Source of the DNA: Girardinichthys multiradiatus
Taxonomy: Eukaryota > Chordata > Actinopteri > Cyprinodontiformes > Goodeidae
DNA length: 64,000 bases
Assembly: GCF_021462225.1 (NCBI RefSeq)
Contig: NC_061800.1
Span: 17,840,749 to 17,904,748, forward strand
Reading direction: 5' to 3'
Shown: piece after piece, positions 24,303 through 35,660 of the stretch
How the letters are laid out: every line of letters begins with the position of its first letter
How positions within the stretch are numbered: the stretch's first letter is position 1
The notes under the pieces: model-generated
Told to the model about the DNA's origin: nothing
The model's input: the letters and a program-made list of their open reading frames with translations, nothing else
The model's database searches: none
Translations under genes and position numbers: made by a program

Positions 24303-24473
24303 TTATGATCAATTACTCAGTACTTGAGTAAACGTTCGGCCAAATACCTGTTTACTCTTACTTGAGTACGATTTGAATGACTACTTTTTACTTCTACTTG
24401 TGTAAAAATATGTGGAAGTAGTGCTCCTCTTATTTAAGTGCAATTGATGGCTGCTCTCCCCACCTCTGCAAAC
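24303..24473 (+). mobile_element. hAT-like MITE end
   Basis: A run with TTACTCAGTACTTGAGTAAA, then TTTACTCTTACTTGAGTACG, GACTACTTTTTACTTCTACT and a close of CCCCACCTCTG. These repeated ACTTGAGTA words and the CACCTCTG end match a widespread hAT-type family in teleosts. The matching CAGAGGTGGG end is not seen. The following 400 bases to about 25080, with GCCGCCATGTTTTTCCTGTG and GAGGGGCGGGGCTTA, may belong to the same insertion, but I cannot join them. Confidence 0.55.
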
Positions 24474-24474
24474 A

Positions 24475-25815
24475 TATTAGTCACTGAATTATAAAGTCTC
24501 ACAGTGATGACATTTATGTTGCTACTTGTTTATCTCACACAATAAACCTGTTAAATATTACCATGGCCAAAGTTGAGTATTGCAACATATTTTCTCCAGC
24601 TTGTTTTTTTTAATGGTGTTGACCTTGTTTTAGTTTGAGACACACACACACACAAATCATTTCACAAAATGTATGAGTTGTAGCGCAACGTTTTCCAATG
24701 TTTGCTACAAAACCTTTGTAGCCATTGTTAAATCAAGTTCAACCCTACTCTACACTTCTACGGAGCGAACAAAGCAAGTAACATTCAAACGACCGCTGCT
24801 AGCGTCACATAATAAGAGCCAGAAATGTTGTCAGTGTGATCTCCTACACGTAGCATAAAGAGCAGTATGTAAACATTCAGAAACAGACTTACTGCGGAGC
24901 AAGACGTCTCCCAGCTCTGACAATGTGCGCCGCCATGTTTTTCCTGTGACGTATTAGACAGAATGCAGCCATTGGCCTCAAAGGGTACTCCCCGCGTGCT
25001 GCATTAGTCATGTAATTGGACAAAGTAAGAAGAGGGGCGGGGCTTAGACTTCACCGAGCACATGGTGCGGTAAATAGAGAAGAACTACAGAGCTCGCTGG
25101 CAGCCACAGACTGTTAAGAGGAAGCATTTAATAATGGTTGTGTTCTAAAATAAATACAGTAAATCAAGACATTTAAAAGTTATGGGGCAATGTATATCTT
25201 ATTTATCTTATAAATTGGTCTCCTTCTCTTTGTCTGCTTTGCCCTGAGATAAACCCGGAAAATATATATTTTTTAAACTGCTCAGATATTTGTGGACAAG
25301 GCATGTCACCCCAGGAGTTATCTCTCACAGCAGTGGTGAATTACTACCACCACCATCAGCCAGGTCCTGGTGTTGTGCACAAATGACACACAGGATTTCC
25401 TGTGATGAGGTCTTCAGGGGATTGGCTTGAAATGACTTCAGATGACGTTCAAGGGCAATTTTTGTGGCCTGATTTTGCAAAGGCGTGGTGACTGACTTAA
25501 TGTAAAGCATTCAGACTGAAAGACCAGTTACATTTTATTAGATTATTTTTTTCATTTTCAGAACTTAGGGAAATCAGTTATTTTATATAAAAAATAATTA
25601 ATTTTAACGTAAATAGCTGTCCAAATGGACATGATTGTCATGCATACAAAAACAGTGTTTTATTGTCACAAATGAAAACTATAAAAGAAAATAAAAAAAC
25701 TGTTGATATTGCCAGTAATTAATTAAATCTTTAGATATATTGTCATTTTATCATTTTTAAACAATAAATATAATAAACAATAAAAAAGTAAAAACTATAA
25801 TAGTATCATGACATG
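24475..25815. other. Mostly unannotated; possible transposon interior
   Basis: A GC-rich patch at 24750-25090 stands out from AT-rich flanks and may be the interior of the hAT-like element ending at 24473. A 61-codon minus-strand frame at 25325-25510 contains a CxxC-like piece (ILCVICAQHQ), which could be a scrap of a zinc-finger transposase, but it is too short to assign. Confidence 0.35.

Positions 25816-25820
<5 letters not shown>

Positions 25821-25855
<35 letters not shown>
25821..25855. repeat. (TA)n microsatellite at LINE 3' tail
   Basis: About 17 TA units immediately left of the ATCAGAATCAG tail of the minus-strand LINE. Such tracts are common at the target side of these LINEs, and it may be either pre-existing or grown from the tail. 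Confidence 0.9.
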
Positions 25856-25859
<4 letters not shown>

Positions 25860-27128
25860 ATCAGAATCAGCTTTATTGCCAAGTTCATACATACACTTTG
25901 CTCTTTTGTTCTGTTTTTGCATTAAAGAATATACAAATTTACAATGTACAATATACACATATATATAATAAAAAGGTGCATTTGCAACATCTGTATGGTG
26001 TTGTTTTGTACTTTATTGAATGTTCAACAGAGAAACAGCCTGGGGGAAGAAACTGTCTATGTGGCGGCTGGTTTTAGTGAACAGTGCTCTGTAGCGGCGG
26101 CCTGAAGGTAAAACTCTAAACAGTTTATGTGCAGGGTGTGTGGGGTCTGCAGAGATTTTAGCAGCTCTTTTACTGACCCTAGACCTGTATAAGTCCTGGA
26201 TGGAGGGAAGGTCAGCCCTGATTATTCGTTGCAGTCTGGACCTGTCCTGTTTTGTGGATGAGCCAAACCACACTGAGATGGATGAAGACAAGACAGACTG
26301 AATGATGCCAGTATAGAAGATGACCAGCAGCTCCTGTGGAAGGTTGAACTTCTTGAGTTGCCTCAGGAAGTACAGTCTCTGCTGGGCCTTCTTTCGAACA
26401 GTGTCTATGTGTGAAGACCATCTCAGGTCCTCAGAGATGGTTGTTCCTAAGAACCTGAAGTGGTCCACGGCCGATAGTGTTGTTGAGGATGGTGAGGGGG
26501 GTGTATGGGGGTGGTGTTCTCTGAAAGTCCACCACCATTTCCACAGTCTTGAGTGGGTTCAGTTCAAGGTAGTTCTGACTGCACCAGTGGACCAGCCAAT
26601 CCACCTGCTGTCTGTATGCAGACTCATCACCGTCCTGGATCAGTCCAATGACAGTGGTGTCATCTGCAAACTTAAGGAGTTTCACGGACGAGTCCGATGA
26701 GGTGCAGTCATTTGTGTACAGGGAGAAGAGGATTGGGGATAGAACACACCCCTGGGGGCACCAGTACTTATTGATCTGGATCGGGAGAAGATGCTCCCCA
26801 GTCTCACCTGCTGCTGTCGGTCCGTCAGGAAGCTGTTGATCCACTGACAGGTGGAGGCTGGGACGTTGAGCTGGGTGAGCTTCTGGTGGAGGATGTCTAG
26901 TATGATGGTGTTGAAGGCCGAGCTGAAGTCTACAAACAGGATCCTGGCGTACGTCCCTGGACAGTCGAGGTGTTGCAGGATGAAGTGTAGACCTAAGTTA
27001 ACAGCATCATCTGCCGACCTGTTTGCTCGGTAAGCAAATTGCAGGGGGTCCAGCAGGGGGCCTGTGATGTCTTTCAGGTGCTTCAACACCAGCCGCTCAA
27101 AGGATTTCATGACCACAGACGTCAGGGC
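25856..27128 (-). mobile_element. Rex1-group LINE, 5'-truncated
   Basis: On the minus strand the copy starts abruptly inside the RT (ALTSVVMKSFERLVLKHL near 27128) and runs to a 3' tail whose plus-strand form is ATCAGAATCAGAATCAGC next to a TA tract. RT blocks are in the expected order: FSSAFNT (about 26925), NVPASTCQWINSFLTDRQQ, TGAP near 26760, FADDTTVIGLI (about 26680), LVHWCSQNYLELN, FRFLGTTISEDLRWSSHI, and a final SGRRYRALFTKTSRHIDSFF. The FSSAFNT peptide is the region commonly used to identify Rex1. Abrupt 5' truncation is the normal outcome of target-primed reverse transcription. Frame changes near 26760 and 26440 show decay, but the copy is younger than the one at 8434. Confidence 0.85.
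26013..27128 (-). pseudogene. Rex1-group reverse transcriptase, C-terminal part
   Basis: Three overlapping open frames together cover the RT from the fingers/palm to the C-terminus: about 27128-26682, 26844-26431 and 26468-26013. The first catalytic Asp lies in the FVDFSSAFNT motif and the FADD pair is intact. Frameshifts near 26760 and 26440 break the reading frame. The endonuclease and RT N-terminus are absent because the insertion is 5'-truncated. The enzyme family makes cDNA at a nicked chromosomal target; this copy cannot. Frame breaks are few, so it was probably inserted fairly recently. Confidence 0.8.
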
Positions 27129-27149
27129 TATGTATATATAACTGTATAA

Positions 27150-28280
27150 CATTATCTAGCATGTTGCTGGTGGATGGATGGATCTCTAAAATATTTTTTG
27201 TTGTTTTCGTTAAGGTACAAAGACTAGGCATTTGAATTGGCTGAGTGGCGATGGTAGAGCTGAGCTGGATAATGTTTCTCTCTGGGCTATCGTTGCAGTG
27301 GTGGTGATGTGGTGTGTTTGTGTAGGAGGTGTGGTGGGGGACACCGGCCCCGCTGACCAGGGACCTCTTGCTGGGTGAGTTTGTCCCGTCTTGGTGTGGG
27401 GTCGGGAGTTCCATTGTGGGCACAGTGCTTGGTGGCGTCTGCCCTATGGCGCTTGTGGGCAGAGGCTGGGGTGGCGTTGCACGGGGCCCTTGCCTTGCTG
27501 TCGCGGCGCGCTGTGTGGTGGGGAACAGGATGCGGCGGGGTTGCTTGGAGCGGGTCTGTGTGTGGAGCTTGCACTGTGTGAGTCTGGCTACGTCAGCTTT
27601 TCGGGGATGGATGTCACCTGTGGGGTGTGCCCCTGTGGGGAGGGGATTCATGGCGTTTGGGTTCGGGGGCATGTGTTTGATATCTGTGTCCTGGTTTGGG
27701 GTGGCCCTGTGGGGAAATTCATGTTGGAGCTCATGGGGTTCAGATCAGAATTCATTGGGGGGTTGGCATTGTTTCATCCTGTGGCGGCTCTTGGTGGCGG
27801 TCGTTGGGGACTGGCGGTGGTTGGTGTCTCTGCCCATTGGTGTACTTGTGGTTCTCTGTGTCCAGGGCTGAGTGCTTTGCTTTGTGCTGGCTCACTCCTG
27901 GTGGCTGCTTGCTGGGGCCTGGACCCCTGGGCTCTGTCGGGCCTCTGCTTGGAGAGTGATATGTCCCGGGGTCTCGGGTCTCTGGGTCCATGGCTGGATC
28001 TGCTCTGGCGTAGACGGCTGCCGGGGGCCTGTGGGCTCATCGCTGCAGCTCCATGGGGCTTCTGCACTGTGGCTGCTGGGTGGTTCCCCTGGGATTCTCC
28101 CCTGCTCTTCTCTGGGGGGGTGTGGTAGTCCCGCAATGGTTCTCCTGGGGTTCCTGTGCTCTAGGGGGCCTTTGGATGTCTATGGCTCGGATCTCCTCCG
28201 TATCTGTCCCAGGTCCATGGGGCAGGTCTGTTGCTCCTTACACTCGCTATCGCATATTTTTATGGACAAACCTTGTATAC
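27150..28280 (+). other. G/T-rich, strand-asymmetric block of unknown class
   Basis: From about 27240 to 28220 the plus strand is strikingly rich in G and T and much richer in GC than the rest of the window. Long frames are open on both strands: 245 codons at 27391-28128, 180 at 27329-27871 and 160 at 27872-28354 on plus, and 120 at 27774-28136 and 191 at 27097-27672 on minus. Because stops need A, such skewed sequence is open by composition; the translations are Gly/Trp/Cys-rich or Pro-rich and have no domain. It directly follows the 5' end of the truncated LINE. I have seen similar blocks as repeats in fish, and a retroelement leader is plausible, but I cannot name it. Confidence 0.45.
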
Positions 28281-28600
28281 ACAAGCGCGCTCACACTCAG
28301 ACCCACAGGTGTTTAGATTCAGGTGTTAACAGATATACTAATGCTCTATATTGAACCGCATTTAATTACATCTTGCACCATGTTCCATGCACTTTTGGTA
28401 AAAACAGCTGTTATTATGTATGTTTCTGCAGGTGTAGAAGCAAGCAGGGTGTTATCTTATAATCTCTTCATCATTATTTCTCTCCTCCATTCTTTTCCTA
28501 TCCCTTTTTCCTTTTTGCCCCACCTGTGTCTTTCGTCCTTCTTATTTTTTCCTTTTCGTTTTTGTCTCCATGTACGTAACAATTGAAATAATCCCAAAGC
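28281..28600 (+). other. Polypyrimidine-rich tail after the G/T-rich block
   Basis: After a short AT-rich part, 28476-28570 is almost only C and T, ending TTTTTGTCTCCATGTACG and then CAATTGAAATAATCCCAAAG. The change from a G/T-rich block to a C/T-rich one suggests both belong to one repeat whose 3' end lies near 28600, but no terminal repeat or target duplication is visible. Confidence 0.35.
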
Positions 28601-30740
28601 CTACTAAAGTTTCTTTTATAAATATCAAGCGGGGCATTAAGGCATTAGCTTCAATGCTCCACTTGTGAAAGTAAGTCTTTTTGGCATCTTCTTGTCACTC
28701 AGACAACAATTCTGAGTGTTACTCTGCCGGACAGGACTAGGTTAAAAAAAAAAAAACATAGACTTCGGAGAAATCATTCAATACATAACTTTTTATGTAG
28801 GCAATTTTATAAGACTGCGTATTATCCCTTTTTGCAGTTCTGGTATTTTTAGAATAACACAAACACTACAAGATTATTTTAATTGACTAATTACTTGCAC
28901 TATCTGCTCTTATAGAGCCTGCAGTTGCTAATTTATCAGACATTCTGTTTGTTCCTTGCCTATCGTCATTTTAAAGCAGTGTTAGCTTAATATTTAATAT
29001 TTAGACTTGACAAGATATTCATACTGCCTAATTTGTCTTTCTTTTATGAAAGGGAGAAGGATAGTGTCCCCCTTTCAGCCAGCTGGTCAGCCAGTGTGCA
29101 GCAACATTTCAGAATGGGGGTTGTGGATTTTATATATGTATTTTATATTTATATACTTATATATGTTTCAGGTGTTCCTTGTATTTCTTGATACCAGAAA
29201 ACATGGCAAAGCATGATAGTTTCTTATAAATTTATATCATTCCAGGTTAAAGCAAAAAATAAATTTAAACTTTTACTGATGATTTTTATGAAGTAAATCT
29301 AAACAAAATCTTGGTGTCATGAGGATATTTGCACAAATAAATAAAGTGAGGAAGGGTTCAAATCAACTTTTGCATGAGATAAAGAAAAATGCATCAAAGA
29401 AGGAGAATTCCATCCATGGGTTACTTGGAAACTACTTCTTTCCCTCCCCCTTCTGTTCATTGAACACAATTGTTGTGCACTAATCCAGTTTTGATAGCAT
29501 TTGGCACACTTTCTTTGGATCACAGCAAGATGCTCAACTTCCATTCTGGTCTCCCCTAGGAACCTCTGAGCCCGAGAAAAGCAGTCGACACCAGGTCGCG
29601 CCAGAGCGGGGGGGTCCTCTGTATCCTCGTGAAGCACAGAAAATTATTTGATCCAAGTCAACCCTAGACACATGCACATACACACGGGCCTGCTCACAGG
29701 CTCATCAGACTGGCAGTTAATTTGAGATATATGCTGAATACATGTTTATTCTTGTCAGTCAGTTATGTTGTTTTACATCGCAATCACCTAATGACCCCCC
29801 AAAAGGCAACAGAATATAAAATATTATGTCAAAAGAGTAAGCTTTTTTGCCTTTGCCCCCCTCTGTAGTCCCCCCATCCAAATGTACAATGCATCACTAG
29901 GCCTTGATGCCTCAGAAGTCTGAGTTCATTAAAAATCTTGAGCGAGTGCCAAAGCTGTAGTCAGAGATAAAAAGAATATGAAAGGATAACAAAATTTATG
30001 GATGGCAAGACACCACCTCACCCTGGCATTTATAATAAACAATTTAAATTTCTCATTATACTGTGACTTTTGGAAAATGTGTTTTGATTTACCAACATTT
30101 TATCTGAAAAAACTGTATAATTGATTAGATTTACATGGCTCTGATTTTGATGCTGATCGCCTGTTACCCCCCCAACCCACCCCAGCAGCCCCCCACCAAC
30201 CTCTCCCACCCCCGCCCCCCAAAAAAGAATGATCTGAACAGCTCCTGAGGCACATTAACATCATATAAAACAAACCTACATATCAAACAAGCTTTTTTTT
30301 CTGATAAAATAATTGGTTTAAAACCGACACAGAAGCCAATTCAGCCCTTTGAACAGAACCTCTGTGAGGGCACCAAAAAAAAAATGGTGAGATAGACTTC
30401 ACAGCCTAAGTGAGATGGACATCAATGCAGTGTGCCAGCAATGGCTATATTAACCCATGGCTAAATCCCATCACACAAATGTCAGTGTATCCTTTATGAA
30501 ACCATGACATTTAGATCCAAGGTCTCCATTGTGGTTTTAGAGAGAACTGATGTTTGTCCATTCTTCACCTCCATGAATCCCGCATATAGCCTCACAGCAA
30601 ATTGTACTCTGAACATGAAAAGATTAAAGATCATAAGGCTGGATTTATTGCATCATACAGGTTTGATATTTTGATGACATTGCAAAATGCAATTGTAGGC
30701 AAAATGTATAAATTATTTTCTAATCATTTGTTTATTTAAT
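28601..30740. other. Unannotated, with a C-rich tract
   Basis: No gene or transposon is recognised. Position 29317-29637 is open on the minus strand for 106 codons without a domain. The C-rich tract at 30167-30220 is listed separately. The remainder is AT-rich with A runs near 28743 and 30375. Confidence 0.5.
30167..30220 (-). repeat. C-rich tract, G-quadruplex motif on minus strand
   Basis: About 54 bp made largely of C runs: several runs of three to seven C separated by one to eight bases. The minus strand therefore carries more than four G runs of at least three with short loops, which satisfies the usual G-quadruplex pattern. No gene or promoter is recognised nearby, so a regulatory role is unsupported. 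Confidence 0.7.
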
Positions 30741-30754
30741 ATTTATTCTGACCT

Positions 30755-31300
30755 GCAGTGCTTTGGAAGAGTATTAATACCACTTGAACCTTTTCACAAT
30801 TTGTCACATTACAACCAGAAATGTCAATGTCTGTTATTCGATAGATAAGCACAAAGTAGCACAAAATTACAAAGTGGAAGACTTTGAGTGTTACATTGTA
30901 ACACTTTAACACTTATTGTAGCTTTGGCTGTATGTTTAGGGTCTTTGTCCAAAAAGGTGAACTAACACCCCAGTCTCAAGTGTTTTGAAGCCTTAAGGTG
31001 TTCAGCCATGTCTTTATATTAGCTCCATCCATCTTCCCATCACCTCTGACCATCTCTCACGCCCCTACTTAAGAAAAGCTTCCCAACAGCATGATGCTGC
31101 CACCATCATGCTTTAAGGCTGAAATTTCAAAAATCTAATACGTCTTCAAATTTCTGTACAACTTCATCTCTGACCTCTTTGCTGTGGAAAACAATGTATA
31201 ATTCTCAATTCACTTTATTATTACTCGGTACTTTGTAATGGTCTCTCACATAAGCAATGCAAAAAAGCAAAAAAGTTATAGAGATGTGAATTATTTTGAA
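30755..31300 (-). mobile_element. Tc1-like deletion derivative
   Basis: The left end holds TTTGGAAGAGTATTAATACC and the long terminal repeat with CACAATTTGTCACATTACAA. The right end near 31195-31260 has the inverted counterpart (TCACTTTATTATTACTCGGT, then TGGTCTCTCACATAAG). Between them, minus-strand transposase scraps remain: CATCATGATGCTG-like words near 31090 match the GGGSxM region before the second catalytic Asp, and CTCAAGTGTTTTGAAGCC near 30975 the segment after it. The internal length of about 400 bp is far less than a full copy. Confidence 0.7.
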
Positions 31301-34300
31301 AGCAACTGTATGAATTCAATAAAAACGAACATTATAGAAATAAACCTTTTTTACAAAGAAATGATAGGCAGTCTATTGTCTTTTATTTTGAGCATTTAAA
31401 GCACATATAACAACAAAACAATAACCAATAAAGTCTAATATGGCTTCTTGAATAAAGAGAAGAACTGTGCAAAACTATCATTCCTAGAATGACAGGCTCA
31501 GTAGTAGCCATGTCTCCAAGACATGACAACATGTGACAAACTTCTTTCCTAATTTACCCCAGACAACCTTTCCAAACATCACGGGCTTCACCGCAACGCA
31601 CCAAGATGAACCCAATCTGACACACCATGACTGCTCAGGAGTCAAGAGCAGTGAGGAGAAAAATTCACATTTGAAATTGGACAGTGTGTCATGAAGATCT
31701 CATCTTATAAGGGCAACACCTATAAGCCATTTGGCTGAGAATCATGATATAAGTATTGCCTCTTTACATTAGTTTAGACGCACCTCCCTCCCTGCCCTTT
31801 CTGTTTGGATTCAGGCTGTAGGGTTGTGGCAAGAAGAAGCACAGATGGGTGTAGATGGCAAAGTGGAATAAAAAAACCATTCATTACTCTGCCTTTTCCT
31901 TCTCATTTTCTGTCTCTCTCCACTAACTGCGACCTAAATCAGGAATTACAAATGATATCATGACAATTTTTCATGCTCTTCAAACCAGTGATGTTTTACC
32001 GACTCATTTGCTATGATACCTTGTTACGGATCCAGCTGTGAATCAGGGACGATTCATGGGGCTAGAAGCCCACCCCCCGCTGAGCCTGGCCAATGACCTG
32101 GAAGGCAATAGGGGATGCCAGTGCCTGCAGCATGTGCTGCGCTGACAAAGCAGCAGGGCACCGTCAAAAACCCTCTCGTACAAACTTTGCAGATCACTCT
32201 GTTTTTAACAGATGAGTAAGCACTGCGGCTGGCTGTTTTCCTCTGCCCTAACACGAGATTCATGGATTTCCCCTTTGCAAGCGAGTGGCTGTGTCTGATG
32301 CACAGCAAAACCCTTGCCCACGAGGAGAATAGTGTAGCAGTGCATCGGGTGTAGAAGGGTGCAGATAGCATGTGGCAGGGTCACTGCGCGGGTTAAGCAA
32401 CAATTCACTTGAGTGCCCATAAAAGAAGCGGAGTCTGGTTGGATAAGACCAGCACACCAGTTAAAGAGGCCCAGCGCTTCAGATTAAACTTTGGCCTTTG
32501 AACTGGAATTTGCAGATTTCAAAATTAGTTCTTAATTTTTTTCTAAAATCCAATGACTCATTTTCTTTGAGAGATTTCTTCTGAAATATTGTCTTTCAAT
32601 GAGACAAAGCACCAGCCTAATCCATTCATTAATTTTTGTATTCTTCAACAGGATTTCAATGGAGTTAAGGCTGTTTGGGTTTCCAGTTCAAAGCCCTCAC
32701 GCAATCCCGGGCCCTGATGACTTCTGCATTACTAAAATGATGCTGCTAGGACTGATGGAGCTGAGTGTGTCGGGAGGCATTAGCCTTCACAGCCCAAGGC
32801 TGGTGGACCTCAAGATCAGACTGTGCCCCTTGACCCAGTCTGCCGCCAGGTTACTGACACAACAATCAAAACAGGCAGGGAGGAAAAGGGCAGTGCAACA
32901 AAGAACATTTGAAAAAGTTTATAAGGATAAGAAAAATATGACAGCATGAAAGTATTAGTGTAGAATAAGACAAGAAAATCTAAAGGAGAAAACATGTATC
33001 GAGACATCTCTGCATGCTAGTCAAGTCACAGGAAATGCTTTTAAGGTTTTTTTTTCTCCCTGCTTGGTTCACTCTGATTCTCCCTCTTTCACTTCATTTA
33101 ACTAAATTAATGAGCAGAAAGAGCCAGAGCTCTGAAAATTAACTTCCTGGTCTTTTTTTTATTGGGGATTTGATTTTGCATATTTCACTGACCATGTGTG
33201 TAATTTGGCAATAAATAAATTATTTTCCTATGGTGGTTTCATCCTGATTATTTCCAACAAAACAATATAGAAAGCAAAACAAAAAAAGAATAGAAAAATC
33301 ACAACAGTGATGAGATTTATAGGTTTCAGGATATGAGCTTGTTTAACAATGTTCTCATGGTGCTTTGGTGCACTGACACTGAGCCCAATGGGATAGTGGC
33401 CTTGTAACACAACACTGCTGCAATGAGAAACATTTACATCAGAGAAGGCCTAAAGCTGTGTACACACGTTTCACCTCAGGACAGGCGTGCTTATAGGACA
33501 AAGTCAAGGACAGGCTTTTTCTATGCACTTTGCCTGTGATAGTACAGTAATGTTCTATAGCAAGCTGAGGACTTGGTGTTTGCATGACTTTTTTTGCCAC
33601 TTATGCCACATTTCGTCCAAGGTGTTACTGCTGCTATCAAAGATTGACTCAACTGACTAGCTTGAACAAGCATAAAACCAAAGGCTAGCAATAAATGTCA
33701 AACAATTGAAAGTATTTTGCTATTTTACTTTGGTCTTGAAAAATAATATGTCTTATCCACCTTAATCGTGTTCCAGCTGCCACCATTAAAGCCAGTAGGA
33801 TTTGTTAATTGTTGTGGTTAATTACAGGGCTAACTATTATTAACGAGACAAGCCAAGTGTTAATTTGTCCTACAATTCCCTGTGTCCAAAAGTTAACTTC
33901 CTGGTTTTAGCCATGTTAAAAGGGAGACAGGGTGCCAGACTTTCCACGTCCGTATGCTTCCATCAGTCATGAGCAAGACACCTAATATTTCAGGATGATG
34001 TTTTCCACATGTGTTTGCATCACAGCCATCAGTTCACAGTATTCAGAGTACACTTTCTACATTAGGCCTGTGTTAGAGAGTAAATATTGATATGCAACTT
34101 TACAGCATCATTAGTCTGTCTCTTAAAGTAAACCACAAAGCATTGACTACCCAGGTTGCTCAGCTCTATGTTTTTAAAATACTGAATCCACCTGTACCTC
34201 TGTCTCACTTCAAGCATCCTCAAAAATTGGCAGCTTTGTTGAGTCTGAATGTTGAACTCTGCAACTTCAACAGTACCTGCAATATGGTAACACTATGGAC

Positions 34301-34780
34301 CAAACCTAGGATCAGCAAGTTTCATTCATTGGTATCTTACTCCTGTAAATAATAAATTATTTTAAAATAAAAAGGAATGCCACAGCAGACTTAGTTGTTA
34401 GCTAATTTGTCACAGGCCTATTAATGCGTAATTACCAAAATGAGACACCCCCCCCCCCCCCCCCCAATCCCCCATCCCCCTTGCGTCTTCCCCACAGCAG
34501 TGGTCAGCCTGTAAAACCAGAATGTGTTGGCACCTTTATGATATAAATACTAACACACCCTAGGCATAAGAAAGCTGTCAACAGAACATTTGTTTTCCAT
34601 TTTTCACCACCCAAGGCACTTTAATCTGCAAAAGAAGGAAAAAAGGAGACAAGGCGTTAAGAATGCGCCAGAACACTAACTATTTTGCCCTTTGGTGTGT
34701 TTTGATGGTTAAACAGATGGGGCTTGAATTAGTTCCCTTTTATTTAGTGCAACACTTTTGCCTGAATTTTGATGTGTGGA
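31301..34780. other. Unannotated; one GC-richer patch
   Basis: No gene or transposon is recognised. The patch 32030-32470 is more GC-rich, repeat-free, and open for 105 codons on the minus strand without a domain; 32599-32949 is open for 116 codons on the plus strand, also without likeness. These patches are candidates for conserved non-coding DNA only. A poly(C) run lies at 34448-34465. Confidence 0.4.
34448..34465. repeat. Poly(C) run
   Basis: Eighteen C in a row followed by further C-rich sequence to 34482. Such runs are error-prone in sequencing, so the exact length is uncertain. Confidence 0.85.
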
Positions 34781-34782
34781 GT

Positions 34783-34905
34783 TTTCACCACATTTCTTGT
34801 GGTTCCCGCAAACTCCATGCAGAACGTTCCCTGGCCAAGAATTGAATCCAGGACCTTCTTGCTGCAAGGCAACAGTGCTACCAACTGTGCTAACGTGCTG
34901 CCCCT
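34783..34905 (+). repeat. Common teleost interspersed repeat, 3' part
   Basis: The segment has GCAAACTCCATGCAGAACG, then ATTGAATCCAGGACCTTCTT, GCTGCAAGGCAACAGTGCTA and a final GTGCTGCCCC. It is the end part of the family seen more completely at 2735-3087 and is in the same orientation. Confidence 0.65.
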
Positions 34906-34929
34906 TAAGTATTCTGCCTAAATTGTTTC

Positions 34930-35660
34930 TGCATTTTTTTTTTACAAAATTTTGAACAACAGAACAAATGTGAAATGTATTTTATTTTTTTCTGAGATTT
35001 CCCTGTATTTAGCTTCATCCATCTCCTCATCAACAGTGACCATCATGATACCAATACCACCATGTTTTAAAATGGACATGGTGTTCATAGTGATGGGCAG
35101 TGCTAGTTTTCCACCACACCTACCACTTTGCATGTAGGCCACACAGTGGTGGTTCTCAAATGAATGGTACCCTGGACGACTCTCTTCCTTTGCCACCTTT
35201 GCTTCAAATAAATTTAAACAAAATGATCCTGTTGTTGGTATAAATGCTGTCCAGCCCTGCACAAAGCATAGAAGCTAGTCTCACTGTTTTTAGCAGCAAT
35301 CAGGGGACGGCAACACCCCGGGAAGCAAACCTCCCACTTACTATGCACGTATAAAGCAGTAGAAAACTGTTTGGTGAAAGAACTTACAGATAAGTTTTTT
35401 TCATCTGATGCTCATGTGCCTCTTTTCTCATGCCACTGTGGGCAACTGGCGAAATAGACCATATCAAAATCCGCCTCTGAGCCCAGATATTTATAATAAA
35501 TTACACACAGATGGAGTTTATTCACCAATTAGGTGATTTTTGAAGGCAAATGCTGGTCTGGATTTTATTTAAAGGTATCAAAATAGTTGGTGTTGGCAGT
35601 AGCATAAGATACTTTTTATCTGTTCTTTTATTGTGTGGAAAAGTTCAAGAGGTGTGAATA
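34930..35660 (-). mobile_element. Tc1-like transposon remnant
   Basis: The minus strand encodes a degraded piece of transposase (35262-34942) with KHGGIGIMMV followed by DEEMDEAKYREISEKN, which corresponds to the KHGGGSxMVWG and KYREIL blocks of Tc1 DDE domains before the second catalytic Asp. Towards 35520-35660 the family's upstream untranslated part is readable on the plus strand (TTCACCAATTAGGTGATTTT, then CTGGATTTTATTTAAAGG), and near 35637 the terminal repeat (GTGGAAAAGTTCAAGAGGTG). The left terminal repeat is not clear. The copy is old and incomplete. Confidence 0.65.
34942..35262 (-). pseudogene. Tc1-like transposase fragment
   Basis: A 106-codon open stretch with a Tc1-type DDE piece near its middle. 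The Gly-rich block that normally reads GGGSxM is changed to GGIGIM, and the Trp-Gly-Cys-Phe stretch that should follow is absent. The second Asp and the Glu are missing from this frame. No transposition activity is possible. Confidence 0.6.

Noticed and set aside
27329..28354. Several long plus-strand frames rich in Gly, Trp and Cys
   Set aside because: They follow from a G/T-rich sequence with few A residues, and other frames on both strands are open over the same bases.
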